Source: Thermoplasmata archaeon (GTDB lineage Archaea > Thermoplasmatota > Thermoplasmata > Thermoplasmatales > GCA-001856825). Taken from it: 64,000 nucleotides of DNA. The stretch's first letter is position 1. Every line of letters starts with the position of its first letter. Below the pieces are notes generated by a model that saw nothing but the letters and a program-made list of their open reading frames with translations, searched no databases and had not been told where the DNA came from. The translations under genes were made by a program, and so were the position numbers. The stretch covers positions 62,001-126,000 of the forward strand of contig JAJYUV010000003.1 of NCBI GenBank assembly GCA_021792355.1. The letters are read 5' to 3'. Shown piece by piece: positions 8,118 to 17,662 of the stretch.

Positions 8118-9380
8118 TCAGTTGTAGACCTTCTCATCCTCCAGCCTAAAGTCTAGGGCATCCTTTTCGATTTCTCTTTTCGTTGTTCCATAGTTCTTGT
8201 CAGTGAATTCCTTGATGAATTCGTGTTGAATGATCAGTTTCATCACTTCGCTGCTGCCGGTCCAGATGAGACCCAACCTTGAATCCCTGAGCAGCCGCTC
8301 AACAGGATAAACTGTGGTGTATCCGATTCCTCCTAGCATCTGCATCGAATCATTAACTATCTTCCACATAGCCTCGGTCGACTGGAGCTTTGCTATTGAG
8401 ACTAGTTTCCTTACGTAAGCCAGGTCCGCCTTTCCCCTTTCGAGTTGATCCGCTGCTTTGCTGGCAACAAAAACCATCGATGATGCACTCTGGAGCAATG
8501 CAATGCTCTCTGCCAGTTTGAAACTAATTCCTTCGTGCTCGATCAATTTCTTTCCGAAAGACTCTCTCCTTAGTGCGTATGAAGTGGCGACTTCTATCGC
8601 TGCGGTTCCAACTCCTATGGATCCTGAAGCAGTCGTTAGCCGTTCAGGAACCATCATTCTGTTGAATATCTCGTATCCGCCATTCAGTTCGCCTATCAGG
8701 TTCTCCTCTGGCAGCTCGGCGTCTTTGAATACTATTCTCGCCGTTCCGCCACCCTTGTTTCCCATCAAGCCGTACATAGTCTCGACTCTAAGACCGGGAG
8801 TTTCCCTATCTACTATGAAAGCACTCACTCCCCTTGTTCTGGATTTGGCATTCTTATCAGTCAGGGCATATGTAACGAAAAAATCAGCACCCTTCCCTCC
8901 CACAATGAATCTCTTCTGGCCGTTCAGGACGAATTTGTTTCCACGCTTTTCAGCAGTTGTTTTCATCATACCAAACAGGTCTGAACCTCCAGAAGGTTCT
9001 GTTATTGCTTCGGCCCCGTACTTGCTACCGCTGGTTATGCCACGAAGATATGTTTCCTTCTGCTCCCTTGTTCCGAACCTGAAAATGGGCTCCCCCACGA
9101 TCGTTCCTAGCGAATACATGCAGCTGAGTGTGAACCCTAAGTATCCCATTTCCTCGACCGCAGCAGACTCCCCAGTCCAAGTGCTCTCACTCCCTCCGTA
9201 CATCTCAGGGAACCTTAGACCGACGGTCTTGGATTTCGTGATGATGTCTATAAATTCCCTTGGGAACACCGTTTCCTCCGTCTCAATCTTTCTAATCAGC
9301 TCGTGAGGGACTGATTTGACCGTCTTCCTCACTTCGTATTTCGTCTTTCTTTCGTCCTCGCTAAGCAGAAAATCCTCCAT
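8118..9380 (-). CDS. acyl-CoA dehydrogenase
   Basis: The product is about 420 residues with the full acyl-CoA dehydrogenase layout: helical N-domain, a central beta-domain with AEAITEPSGGSD and FVLNGQKRFIVGG, and a C-terminal helical domain with QMLGGIGYT and RDSRLGLIWTGSSEV. The glutamate in that last motif (about residue 373) sits at the classical catalytic base position. It is an FAD enzyme making the trans-2 double bond and passing electrons to ETF. The ATG at 9380 is chosen because GGAGGATGAT lies four bases before it; an ATG nine bases upstream would sit on the binding site itself. Confidence 0.94.
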   Translation of the reverse strand: MEDFLLSEDERKTKYEVRKTVKSVPHELIRKIETEETVFPREFIDIITKSKTVGLRFPEMYGGSESTWTGESAAVEEMGYLGFTLSCMYSLGTIVGEPIFRFGTREQKETYLRGITSGSKYGAEAITEPSGGSDLFGMMKTTAEKRGNKFVLNGQKRFIVGGKGADFFVTYALTDKNAKSRTRGVSAFIVDRETPGLRVETMYGLMGNKGGGTARIVFKDAELPEENLIGELNGGYEIFNRMMVPERLTTASGSIGVGTAAIEVATSYALRRESFGKKLIEHEGISFKLAESIALLQSASSMVFVASKAADQLERGKADLAYVRKLVSIAKLQSTEAMWKIVNDSMQMLGGIGYTTVYPVERLLRDSRLGLIWTGSSEVMKLIIQHEFIKEFTDKNYGTTKREIEKDALDFRLEDEKVYN

Positions 9381-9633
9381 TGAAATCATCCTCCTTCGTC
9401 TATTGCTATACCAGATGCAATACTTTGGTTGGATAAAAATGGTGTCTCTATGGACTCTGTGGATTGACAGTATTCAACTCAAGATGGTAGCAAAATATAA
9501 ATTTGCCTTCACCGCTCGTTCTCAGTTTGATCAAGGTCAGCCAATGGAATCAGAATAAAGGTCTGCTTAAAAATATTAATTAATTTCCTTACTAACAATC
9601 GGAATATTTAACTATAGGACTACTTTTAATATT

Positions 9634-11295
9634 GTGGAAAAATCGATAGAAAACAACAGGATCTGGTTAAAACTCTATGACAAGGGAGTGCCAGCAGATA
9701 TAGAATGCGATGTTGGAAAGCCGTATGATTTTCTTAAAAATAGTGCTGAAAAGATCCCTGACAGACTGGCAGTGGTCTTTTTCAATTACAAGCTGACGTA
9801 CAGACAGCTTAAGGACAGAGCGGATTCGTTCGCAGCATTTCTAAAGATGCTTGGCGTTTCCAAGGGAGATAGGGTAGCAATTGACCTTCCGAACTGCCCT
9901 CAGTACATCATTGCTTTTCAGGCGATAAACAAAATTGGGGCAGTGGTGACACAGATTTCGCCGACATATTTCGAAGTGGAGATTGGAAGAATAATTGATG
10001 ATTCAAAGCCAAAGGTCCTGATCGTGTTCGATGATCTCATACCCAGGATAGAGGGGATAGTCAAGAGACTCCCTGAACTCATAGTGGTTGCGACAAGCAT
10101 TGAAGATTATCTTGCTTTCCCTCTGAACTCCCTGTACAGGATGCAGAGAAAGAGAAACAAGAAGTTTGTTGAGATTCCCTCAAAGTTCAGGAAGTTCACA
10201 GAACACACTGCATTTACTGGTCAGTCGGAAGAAAATAATGATCCTAAATCCCTGGCGGTTCTTCAATATACTGGGGGAACTACTGGGGTTCCTAAAGGGG
10301 CAATGCTGACTAACAGCAACCTCGTATGTAACACGATTCAGTCCATTGCAACTCTGCCTGGGCAGGGGTTCGGTAAGGATGTAATGCTCAGCGTCATTCC
10401 CTTCTTCCACGTTTTTGGAATGACTGTTGCGATGAACTTTCCTATCAGAATAGGAGCAACAATGATACTTCAGCCAAAACCGGAAGTGGAGGGAATACTC
10501 AAACTGATAAAGAAGTACCGACCATCCTTCTTTCCGGGTGTTCCAACGCTCTATGGGGGTATACTCCTGAATAAGGATATTAAGAACGTGGATATGAAGT
10601 CGGTAAAGTACTGTATATCTGGATCTGCGCCACTGCCCGTTGAGATCATTGAAAAATGGGATGCAATTACTGGAGGTCATTTGGTTGAGGGATATGGGTT
10701 GACGGAGGCATCTCCAGTCACTCACGTGAATCCTCTGTATGGTAAAATCAAACCTGGTTCTATAGGCATTCCTGTGCCCTCGACATATGCAAAGATCGTC
10801 GATCCTGAGGAAGGGTCCAAAGAAATGCCAATAGGAACGGAAGGAGAGTTGGTAGTGAAGGGCCCGCAAGTGATGGAAGGATATTACAACAACCCCGAAG
10901 AAACTAAAGGAGTGTTAAAGGACGGATGGCTCCACACGGGGGACATTGCAAAAATGGACGAAGAAGGTTATTTCTATATAGTGGACAGGAAGAAGGACCT
11001 GATAATCGTAGGAGGGTTCAACGTATACCCGAGGGAGGTAGAAGAGATACTCTACCAGAATCCGAAGATAAAGGAAGCAGCCGCGGTGGGGGTAAAGGAC
11101 GCGGCTCACGGCGAAGTGGTCAAGGCATTCGTTGTACTCAAGGACGGAGAGACTGCCACGGAACAGGAGATCATCGATTTCTTCCAGGGGAAGATTGCGA
11201 AATTCAAGATTCCCAGGTCAGTAGAATTCAGGAAGGACCTTCCGAAGACTCTTGTAGGAAAGATTCTCAGAAGGGAACTCAGAGAGGAGAAATAA
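9634..11295 (+). CDS. long-chain fatty-acid-CoA ligase
   Basis: The 553-residue protein is an adenylate-forming enzyme. Visible motifs are the P-loop YTGGTTGVPKG near residue 212, GYGLTEASP, the hinge region HTGDIAKMDEEGYFYIVDRKKD, and the C-terminal lysine motif VGKILRREL. It activates fatty acids to acyl-CoA through an acyl-adenylate and so supplies the surrounding beta-oxidation enzymes. The start is GTG with a TATA-like TATTTAACT about 25 bases upstream and no ribosome binding site, so the mRNA is probably leaderless. It is convergent with the acyl-CoA dehydrogenase operon, separated by about 300 bases with no recognisable gene. Confidence 0.94.
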   Translation: MEKSIENNRIWLKLYDKGVPADIECDVGKPYDFLKNSAEKIPDRLAVVFFNYKLTYRQLKDRADSFAAFLKMLGVSKGDRVAIDLPNCPQYIIAFQAINKIGAVVTQISPTYFEVEIGRIIDDSKPKVLIVFDDLIPRIEGIVKRLPELIVVATSIEDYLAFPLNSLYRMQRKRNKKFVEIPSKFRKFTEHTAFTGQSEENNDPKSLAVLQYTGGTTGVPKGAMLTNSNLVCNTIQSIATLPGQGFGKDVMLSVIPFFHVFGMTVAMNFPIRIGATMILQPKPEVEGILKLIKKYRPSFFPGVPTLYGGILLNKDIKNVDMKSVKYCISGSAPLPVEIIEKWDAITGGHLVEGYGLTEASPVTHVNPLYGKIKPGSIGIPVPSTYAKIVDPEEGSKEMPIGTEGELVVKGPQVMEGYYNNPEETKGVLKDGWLHTGDIAKMDEEGYFYIVDRKKDLIIVGGFNVYPREVEEILYQNPKIKEAAAVGVKDAAHGEVVKAFVVLKDGETATEQEIIDFFQGKIAKFKIPRSVEFRKDLPKTLVGKILRRELREEK

Positions 11296-11592
11296 GGTCA
11301 GTAGAAGACAGTTCAATAGTCAACCAAGGAAACCTGCGCTGAGAGATGGAATTAATTTCAGTGAATACTCAGCAAGTAGCAAGGAAGCTGTTGGTTGCGG
11401 ATGAGCTCAGGAGTGCAAATGCACAAGCAATATCGAAATCACTTTTCAATTCCAAAGTCGGATTGCCTTTTGTGCCAGTCACGTACCGAAATTCGAATAC
11501 AGGCAGTCCATTAGCCTTGCCGCCTTTGGCTAGTCACACGTCGGGGTTATACCCTCCGCTAATTCCCTATAGGAATCCCTTCCCTTGCTCCT

Positions 11593-12630
11593 TTATACGA
11601 ATCCTGCTTTTGACTCAAAGACCAGAGTGGCTAGCTCCTCCATGTCATTGTCTTCTCTGTGGAACAACACTGAAAGGGCCATGGAATCTCTGTAAAATTT
11701 CTCAATCCCGAAGTCTTCAAGGTATCCATAACCCCCGTGAATCTGGAGCGATGTCTTGCTCATGTCCTTGGCAAGGTTCAGGGACTTGTGCTTTAGGAAC
11801 ATGGCCTCTTTTCTGTTAATCGAAGATGACAAAAGGTCATGGAAATATCTCTTTAGAATGTTCATCTCTGCAATAAGAGAAGTCAGATCAAAGGCAAGAG
11901 GTTGGAAATCCTTGAGGTAATGTCCGAACGCAGTTCTTACTTTTGCATAGTCAAGGGCTTTCTGGGACACTCCCTCGCTCATTCCAAGTGCTATAGCCGC
12001 TATCGGAATCGCGAAATCCTCGTACATCCTTCGTAGGGCTTTCCTTCCGTCTTTTTCTATTATTGAGTAGTCACTTGAATCAACCACTATGCTTGAAAAT
12101 CCTATGCTCCTGAATCCAAGTTTCTTGTGCTTCTTTCCTGCAACAAACCCAGATTTCAGGAGGATCAGTTCCCCCGTCTCTAGCATCGTAACTACAAAGT
12201 CCGAATCACTTCCCAGGACGTACTCTTTTTCTCCCTTGACCCTGCCGTTATCAATTTTCAGGCTCCCATTCTGACCCTTCGTGACAAGAAGATCTGAAAA
12301 GGTCACAGTTCCTGATTTGGACCCATTTCCAACGGCATCGAGGATTCCCTGCTCCTTTACCAGGGTTGAAAACGCATTTATCAGTAGGACTTTTACAGCT
12401 GCAGCAGGAGCTGACTTTGCTAGATTCTCCAGAACTACCGAGAGGGCCTTCAGATCTGATCCCGTTGTGGTACCTCCCTGAGACATCATCGAAAAGAAGC
12501 CTTGATCTGCAAGCATTTTTATGAAGTTAGGCCCCATAGTTTCATTCTCAAGCTTCAATGAATTGTTGTCCACAAATTTCGTATTGAAGTCCTTAACAGT
12601 GTTCTCAAGGATCTCGTATTCTTCTTCCAT
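11593..12630 (-). CDS. acyl-CoA dehydrogenase-like subunit without the usual catalytic glutamate
   Basis: The product is about 345 residues with the acyl-CoA dehydrogenase fold, including QIHGGYGYLEDFGIEKFYRD near the C-terminus. The family motif after that segment (yeGtsE) is here SVLFHREDND, so the classical base appears to be missing. The N-terminal domain is also short. It lies directly downstream of a full acyl-CoA dehydrogenase gene that keeps WEGTTEVE. Paired degenerate and active dehydrogenases form heterotetramers in actinobacterial steroid catabolism, and the same may apply here. The ATG at 12630 lies just after the TGA of the upstream gene and follows GGGAGCGTGAT. Confidence 0.85.
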   Translation of the reverse strand: MEEEYEILENTVKDFNTKFVDNNSLKLENETMGPNFIKMLADQGFFSMMSQGGTTTGSDLKALSVVLENLAKSAPAAAVKVLLINAFSTLVKEQGILDAVGNGSKSGTVTFSDLLVTKGQNGSLKIDNGRVKGEKEYVLGSDSDFVVTMLETGELILLKSGFVAGKKHKKLGFRSIGFSSIVVDSSDYSIIEKDGRKALRRMYEDFAIPIAAIALGMSEGVSQKALDYAKVRTAFGHYLKDFQPLAFDLTSLIAEMNILKRYFHDLLSSSINRKEAMFLKHKSLNLAKDMSKTSLQIHGGYGYLEDFGIEKFYRDSMALSVLFHREDNDMEELATLVFESKAGFV

Positions 12631-12635
12631 CCTTA

Positions 12636-13763
12636 TCACGCTCCCTCTTCCTTCAGCATCATCCTCGTAATAATAAGTTTCTCTACCTCGGTAGTGCCTT
12701 CCCAGATGTCGAGAATCTTCGCATCCCTGAAGAATCTTTCAAGGTCGTTCGTCAGCCCGTGAAGGGACATCAGCTCCATGGCCCTCCTCGTAGAGAAAAC
12801 TGCGGTCTCTGCTGCGTAGTATTTGGACATGCTAGTGACAATTGGATTTGGAGTAAACTTGAAAAGGTAGGATGCAGCCTTGTATGTCAGGTTTCTCGTA
12901 GCTTCCACTCTGGTCGCTATTTCAGCAATGGCAAGCTGAAAGTTCTCCTTTAATTCCCCGGTTTCGGAAATTTCTCCATATTTCTTGGAATATTCTATCA
13001 ATCTGTCTAGTGCGCCATGCGCAATTCCTAGGCCCTGTGCAGCTACGTAGATCCTGCTGATGTTGAAGAAGGTCATGATGTAATAGAATCCCTTCCCCTC
13101 CTCTCCAACCATGTTTTCCTTTGGAACTCTCACATTGTTGAATATCAGTTCGGCGGTATTCGTTGCCCTCACTCCTAGCTTGCCGTGAAGTTTGTTCACC
13201 GAGAAACCTTGGCTCTTTGAATCAACCACAAAGACGCTCATTCCCCTGTGTTTCTTCTCTGGAGAGGGAGGGGGAGATGTTCTGGCCAGGACCAGGAAGT
13301 AGTCCGCAATCTGCCCGTTGCTTATGAACATCTTTCCTCCGTTGAGAACATAAGAATCGCCATCCAACCTCGCCTCTGTCTTTATGTTTGCAACATCCGA
13401 ACCACCTCCCGCTTCCGTTACGCCAAGCCCCAGGGTCTTCTGCCCCGAAAAGACTGGATTCATATACTTCTCCTTCTGAGCGTCGTTTCCAAAGAACATG
13501 AATATTTCCGCTCCGAAGGCAGATATTGTTACGGATATCCCCAGTCCGGGATCTCTCCTCACGAGTTCTTCTATGGTCACCAACACCTTCCACGGATTGG
13601 AAAAATCCAATATCTTTTCTTTCTTTGAAATTGCCACTATTTCTGTAGGAAATCTTTCCTCCCTATCGGATCTTTCTGCTGCTTCTTCAGTGAAATATTT
13701 TTCGGCAAACTCTTTCGCTCGGACTATTGCTTCCTTTGCATCATCACCCAATTCGAAATCCAT
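12636..13763 (-). CDS. acyl-CoA dehydrogenase
   Basis: From the ATG at 13763 the product is 375 residues and begins at a normal family position (MDFELGDDAKE). It keeps GLGVTEAGGGSDVANIKT, YVLNGGKMFISNG and RDAKILDIWEGTTEVEKL, the last with the catalytic glutamate. The longer frame back to 13844 runs into the thiolase gene and gives unrelated sequence, so it is rejected. It lies four bases after the thiolase stop and just before the degenerate partner, forming a thiolase-dehydrogenase-dehydrogenase operon. It probably oxidises a CoA thioester and reduces ETF. Confidence 0.93.
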   Translation of the reverse strand: MDFELGDDAKEAIVRAKEFAEKYFTEEAAERSDREERFPTEIVAISKKEKILDFSNPWKVLVTIEELVRRDPGLGISVTISAFGAEIFMFFGNDAQKEKYMNPVFSGQKTLGLGVTEAGGGSDVANIKTEARLDGDSYVLNGGKMFISNGQIADYFLVLARTSPPPSPEKKHRGMSVFVVDSKSQGFSVNKLHGKLGVRATNTAELIFNNVRVPKENMVGEEGKGFYYIMTFFNISRIYVAAQGLGIAHGALDRLIEYSKKYGEISETGELKENFQLAIAEIATRVEATRNLTYKAASYLFKFTPNPIVTSMSKYYAAETAVFSTRRAMELMSLHGLTNDLERFFRDAKILDIWEGTTEVEKLIITRMMLKEEGA

Positions 13764-13767
13764 ACTT

Positions 13768-14964
13768 TCACACCCTCTCCAATATTGCTGAATAACCCTG
13801 GCCACCACCCACGCACAGTGTGGCCATTCCTCTTTCCTTCCCATTCTTCTTCAATAATCTTGAAAGCGTACCCGCAAGTCTTGCTCCTGATGCGCCAAGC
13901 GGATGTCCTATTGCGATGGCACCACCGTTAACATTGACCTTGTTCCTCGGAATATTGAATTCTTTCATCGCATTCAGCACGACCACAGCGAAAGCCTCGT
14001 TTATCTCCCATAGATCGATATCGTCCGCTTTCAGCCCAGCGCTTGCAAGTGCTTTCTTTGACGCAGGAACTGGTCCCTCTCCCATTATTGAGGGGTCGAC
14101 TGCCGCCCAGCCAAACGAACCAATTTTTGCAAGAGGTTTCATCCCATATTCCTTGACTTTCTTGCCAGAGGCAAGCATAACAAGAGACGCTCCTGCGTTG
14201 AGCGGTGATGAATTGCCGGCCGTTATTACTCCTCCCTCTTTGAAGGCGGGAGGAAGTTTTCTCATCTGCTCTATTGAGCTATCTTTTCTGATCGACTGAT
14301 CCTTATCGATTACTTTTGTCTCACCCTCAAACTCCACTTCAATCGGAAGGATTTCATCTTTGAAGTATCCTTCATCTTGAGCTCTCGATGCAAACGATTG
14401 ACTCTCGTATGCAAACTTATCCATTTCCTCCCTCTGGATGCCCTTCAATTTTGCCAGTTTCTCTGCAGTCAGGCCCATATAGAACCCAGTCTTCATATCG
14501 TACTTCATGTACTCAGGTCTCAGAAGGAGTTTTAGGTTAGGGCTCACCATCGGATTATCTCCGAGAGGAACGTGAGTCATATGCTCCATTCCGCCCGCGA
14601 GCACAATATCAGAATTTCCCGTCATTATTTCCATTGTTCCGATCGTGATTGCATTCAGAGATGAAGAACAAGCACGGTCGATAGCCATTGCAGGAACTTC
14701 GACTGGAAAACCCGCCAGCAAAAGAGGCTGTCTCCCTCCATACATCCAGTTCTCTCCCACCTGCAGAGCGGAACCGAGAATCACGTCATTTATTTCCTTA
14801 GGCTTGACTCCCGTTTCCCTAATCGAATCCTTCATAAGTTCTGCAAGAGCCTCATCCATTCTGACGCTGTTAAATACATCCTTTGACGGATCGCTGGGTT
14901 TCGACTTTGAAAAGGCCGTTCTCTTATAATACACGAGGTAAACATCGCTTTCTTTTCCAGACAT
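13768..14964 (-). CDS. acetyl-CoA C-acyltransferase (beta-ketothiolase)
   Basis: This 398-residue thiolase is of the degradative/biosynthetic type: nucleophile cysteine in the DRACSSSLNAI motif near residue 85, then WEINEAFAVV, NVNGGAIAIGHPLGASGAR and a C-terminal CVGGGQG with the second active-site cysteine. It would cleave 3-ketoacyl-CoA at the last step of beta-oxidation. The ATG at 14964 is chosen because GAGTGGT is positioned before it; an upstream GTG at 14973 lies inside that site. It heads an operon with two acyl-CoA dehydrogenase genes. Confidence 0.95.
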   Translation of the reverse strand: MSGKESDVYLVYYKRTAFSKSKPSDPSKDVFNSVRMDEALAELMKDSIRETGVKPKEINDVILGSALQVGENWMYGGRQPLLLAGFPVEVPAMAIDRACSSSLNAITIGTMEIMTGNSDIVLAGGMEHMTHVPLGDNPMVSPNLKLLLRPEYMKYDMKTGFYMGLTAEKLAKLKGIQREEMDKFAYESQSFASRAQDEGYFKDEILPIEVEFEGETKVIDKDQSIRKDSSIEQMRKLPPAFKEGGVITAGNSSPLNAGASLVMLASGKKVKEYGMKPLAKIGSFGWAAVDPSIMGEGPVPASKKALASAGLKADDIDLWEINEAFAVVVLNAMKEFNIPRNKVNVNGGAIAIGHPLGASGARLAGTLSRLLKKNGKERGMATLCVGGGQGYSAILERV

Positions 14965-15027
14965 TGAAACCACTCATTCATACAATTCTTCTATATAATT
15001 CGTGGCGCTGTTTTAGGTGAGTTTATT

Positions 15028-15489
15028 TTAGCTCGCCGAAAGATAGATTTGGAGGTCCCCCACGAAACCCTGAGATGGAGGTTCTATTGTGAGTAGAATG
15101 TTCTGGCTCGAATTACTGGATATTGAAAATGGAGAAGCGGGGGTTGAAGAAATTAAGTCAAAACCTCCACTTCCCGTTCCAAGAAACCTCACAACGTGAG
15201 TTGCACTGCCGCGGTTTGTTAGTTCGAAGGAAAAATGGAAAGATTCTCCTGGCGTAAGGGTCTTGAAATTCCACGTGAAATTTTGAACCACGGGTCCAAA
15301 ATAACCTGAGGAGTTACCAAGATACTCGATGTGTACCTGCACACCCATTACGTTTGTCGTTGCAACTGAATTTAAAGAGAGGGCAAAGAAAACTGACATG
15401 GATACCACGATGACCACTACACTCACAGCTACAACCCTCCTTCTGTTCCTGTGTTTCTCCTCGGTGATGGGAATCCTGACAGGTTCCAT
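15028..15489 (-). CDS. membrane-anchored extracytoplasmic protein, unknown family
   Basis: The 153-residue protein has a basic N-terminus (EEKHRNRRR), one hydrophobic helix at about 19-42, and an outer domain rich in Asn-Ser and Asn-Thr sites typical of archaeal surface glycoproteins. The outer part looks like a single beta-sandwich, with TPGESFHFSFELTNRGSATHVV resembling CARDB/Ig-like strands. I do not recognise a specific family. It is divergent from the membrane ETF oxidoreductase gene next to it, which may reflect a shared membrane process, but that is only context. Confidence 0.7.
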   Translation of the reverse strand: MEPVRIPITEEKHRNRRRVVAVSVVVIVVSMSVFFALSLNSVATTNVMGVQVHIEYLGNSSGYFGPVVQNFTWNFKTLTPGESFHFSFELTNRGSATHVVRFLGTGSGGFDLISSTPASPFSISSNSSQNILLTIEPPSQGFVGDLQIYLSAS

Positions 15490-15616
15490 TGCAGCTTATC
15501 TCTATTATTCTCTTTCATTTAAAACAGGCGGTTCCAATAAAGAAATTTTCTTGTGATTGTGCTCATCGACCCGAAAAAAGTTATTATTGAGAAGGGGTTT
15601 TTGAATAAGACCTATA

Positions 15617-17602
15617 ATGGCTGGAGGAATAGTTAGTCCAACCCTTGTATTTATACCAGAACTAGAACTCATAATCCTCTACGTGACTTCTTTCTCGGCA
15701 GCTGCCTTTGTGCTTTATTGGTATTACAGATCGTACAGCAGACTCGGTATCAAGATAAGTGATCTTCTAAGGTACATCGGGAAGAACTGGAAGACGATGA
15801 TCAGCCAGGCACTTAGTTATGGTGCTTTCCACAAGAAGACCATAAAAAACGCCTATGCAGGCATCATGCATCTCTTGATATTCTACGGAATGCTGATTCT
15901 GTTCATCAGTACCGCACTTATCGCCCTTTCCCATGATATTTTAAAGCCGCTTTTCCACTTCGGAATACTGGTAGGGACGTTCTATCTCAATTTTGAGGTG
16001 TGGGCTAACATAGGGGGCATTATGCTTCTTGTTGGCCTCGGAATGGCGCTCTACAGAAGGCTGGCAAAGAAGATAGTACTCGAGTCCCTGTTCGACGATT
16101 ACATCCTGATCTCAGGAATTGTCATTTTGTCATTAGAGGGTTTCTTCCTTGGTGCACTCAAGATTGCACTTTTCAGAAACTGGTTCGATAGTTACAGGTT
16201 CATCGAGTGGTACCTCTCATACCTGTTTCCGCACAGTATGAATCTGAACCTTGGGATAACAATCTACAGAGAGTTATGGATGGTACATATTCTTACGGCC
16301 TTTGTGCTTGCAATTTACCTGCCATTTTCCAAGTTTTCGCACATTGCACTATCGTGGACGAACGTTACAATAAAGAAATTTCACCCGAGGGGTGAACTCA
16401 CTACTCCTTTCCTCCTTTCGGAGGCTCTAGAATCCGGGAACCTTGACTTTACGGTCGGTGCAAAAGAGGTACTGAATCTTTCGACTTCCATGAAGATAGA
16501 TTCTCTTGCCTGTACGAACTGCGGAAGGTGTGAAAGGGCTTGCCCAGCAGTTCTTGCTGGATCTGATCTTGATCCAAGAGTTGTTGTACAGAACGTCAAG
16601 GCAGTCGTGTACGACGGAAAGGTCCAGATGGTTCCGGGAATCCTTACCGAAAATGCCGCTTGGTCTTGTACCACTTGCCAGGCATGCGTGGAGGAATGCC
16701 CTGTTCTTATTGATCCACACTCTTTCGTCATAGAATCGAGACGAAATCTGGTGATGGAGAACAAGCTGACGAAAGAGATGACACAGTACTTCAACAATCT
16801 TACAAACACTCAAAATCCATATGGAAACTCTCCATCAGATAGGGACGATCTCCTAAGGTTCGGGCCAAAATACGATTCTAGCAAGGACGTGCTCTACTGG
16901 GCTGGATGCATGGGAGCATTCGACCCGAGGGGCAAGAAGGTTGCGGAGACCGTAATGGGGCTCCTAAAGAAAGCAGGAGTGAATTTCGGCATTCTCGGCT
17001 CGGAAGAAAAGTGTAATGGAGAGACCGCAAGGAGAATGGGTGAAGAAGGTAGATTCCAGGAGTTAGTGTTACAGAACATAGATACATTCAAGAAGTATAA
17101 TGTAAAAAAGATAGTAACTGCGTGTCCACACTGTTACAATACATTCAAGAACGAGTATCCAAAGTTCGGTCTCAACGCCGAGGTTGTTCACCACTCTAAA
17201 TTCCTCGCAGAACTGGTTGAGACTGGAAAGTTAAAGACCAGGAAGAAGGACGAAAATATCACGCTTCATGACCCCTGCTATCTCGGGCGGGTCAATGGTG
17301 AGTATGACAATACCAGGTTTATTGTCAACTCCTCTGGAACATTGACAGAAATGGAAAAGTCAAGAGAGAACAGTATGTGCTGTGGAGCTGGAGGAGGCAA
17401 CTACTGGTACAAGGTGAAGAGTCAGGATAGCATCTCCCATCTGCGGATGCAGCAGGCTCTTGACACTTCGGCAGGAAAACTTGCGGTCGCGTGTCCCTTC
17501 TGCAATGCGATGATGGATGATGCCTCAAGAGCCATGGATGCTCAGGGCAAAATTCAGATCAAAGACATTTCCGAGATCATTGCGGAGAGTCTAGAAAATT
17601 AG
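15617..17602 (+). CDS. membrane ETF:quinone oxidoreductase-like Fe-S protein (HdrD/DUF224 type)
   Basis: The 661-residue protein has a NarI-like membrane domain of about six helices (residues 10-255) with histidines suited to heme b. A ferredoxin-type domain follows with CTNCGRCERACP near 299 and CTTCQACVEECP near 351. Two CCG domains then carry cysteines for a non-cubane cluster (ACPHCYNTF; MCCGAGGGN; ACPFCNAM). Proteins of this design next to ETF genes act as ETF:menaquinone oxidoreductases in bacteria. The etfB and etfA genes follow on the same strand, so it probably passes beta-oxidation electrons to the membrane quinone pool. Confidence 0.9.
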   Translation: MAGGIVSPTLVFIPELELIILYVTSFSAAAFVLYWYYRSYSRLGIKISDLLRYIGKNWKTMISQALSYGAFHKKTIKNAYAGIMHLLIFYGMLILFISTALIALSHDILKPLFHFGILVGTFYLNFEVWANIGGIMLLVGLGMALYRRLAKKIVLESLFDDYILISGIVILSLEGFFLGALKIALFRNWFDSYRFIEWYLSYLFPHSMNLNLGITIYRELWMVHILTAFVLAIYLPFSKFSHIALSWTNVTIKKFHPRGELTTPFLLSEALESGNLDFTVGAKEVLNLSTSMKIDSLACTNCGRCERACPAVLAGSDLDPRVVVQNVKAVVYDGKVQMVPGILTENAAWSCTTCQACVEECPVLIDPHSFVIESRRNLVMENKLTKEMTQYFNNLTNTQNPYGNSPSDRDDLLRFGPKYDSSKDVLYWAGCMGAFDPRGKKVAETVMGLLKKAGVNFGILGSEEKCNGETARRMGEEGRFQELVLQNIDTFKKYNVKKIVTACPHCYNTFKNEYPKFGLNAEVVHHSKFLAELVETGKLKTRKKDENITLHDPCYLGRVNGEYDNTRFIVNSSGTLTEMEKSRENSMCCGAGGGNYWYKVKSQDSISHLRMQQALDTSAGKLAVACPFCNAMMDDASRAMDAQGKIQIKDISEIIAESLEN

Positions 17603-17662
17603 CAAGAACCCAACAAAAAAATATAAAGCAAATGTAACATTAAAGGGCACCGGGTGACTTAA

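Noticed and set aside
8458..9306. Plus-strand frame of 282 residues
   Set aside because: Fully antisense to the acyl-CoA dehydrogenase gene, a shadow frame.
11346..11819. Plus-strand frame of 157 residues after the acyl-CoA ligase gene
   Set aside because: Much of it runs antisense into the acyl-CoA dehydrogenase-like gene; composition is cysteine and proline-rich as in shadow frames; no motif. The stretch 11296-11592 shows no gene.
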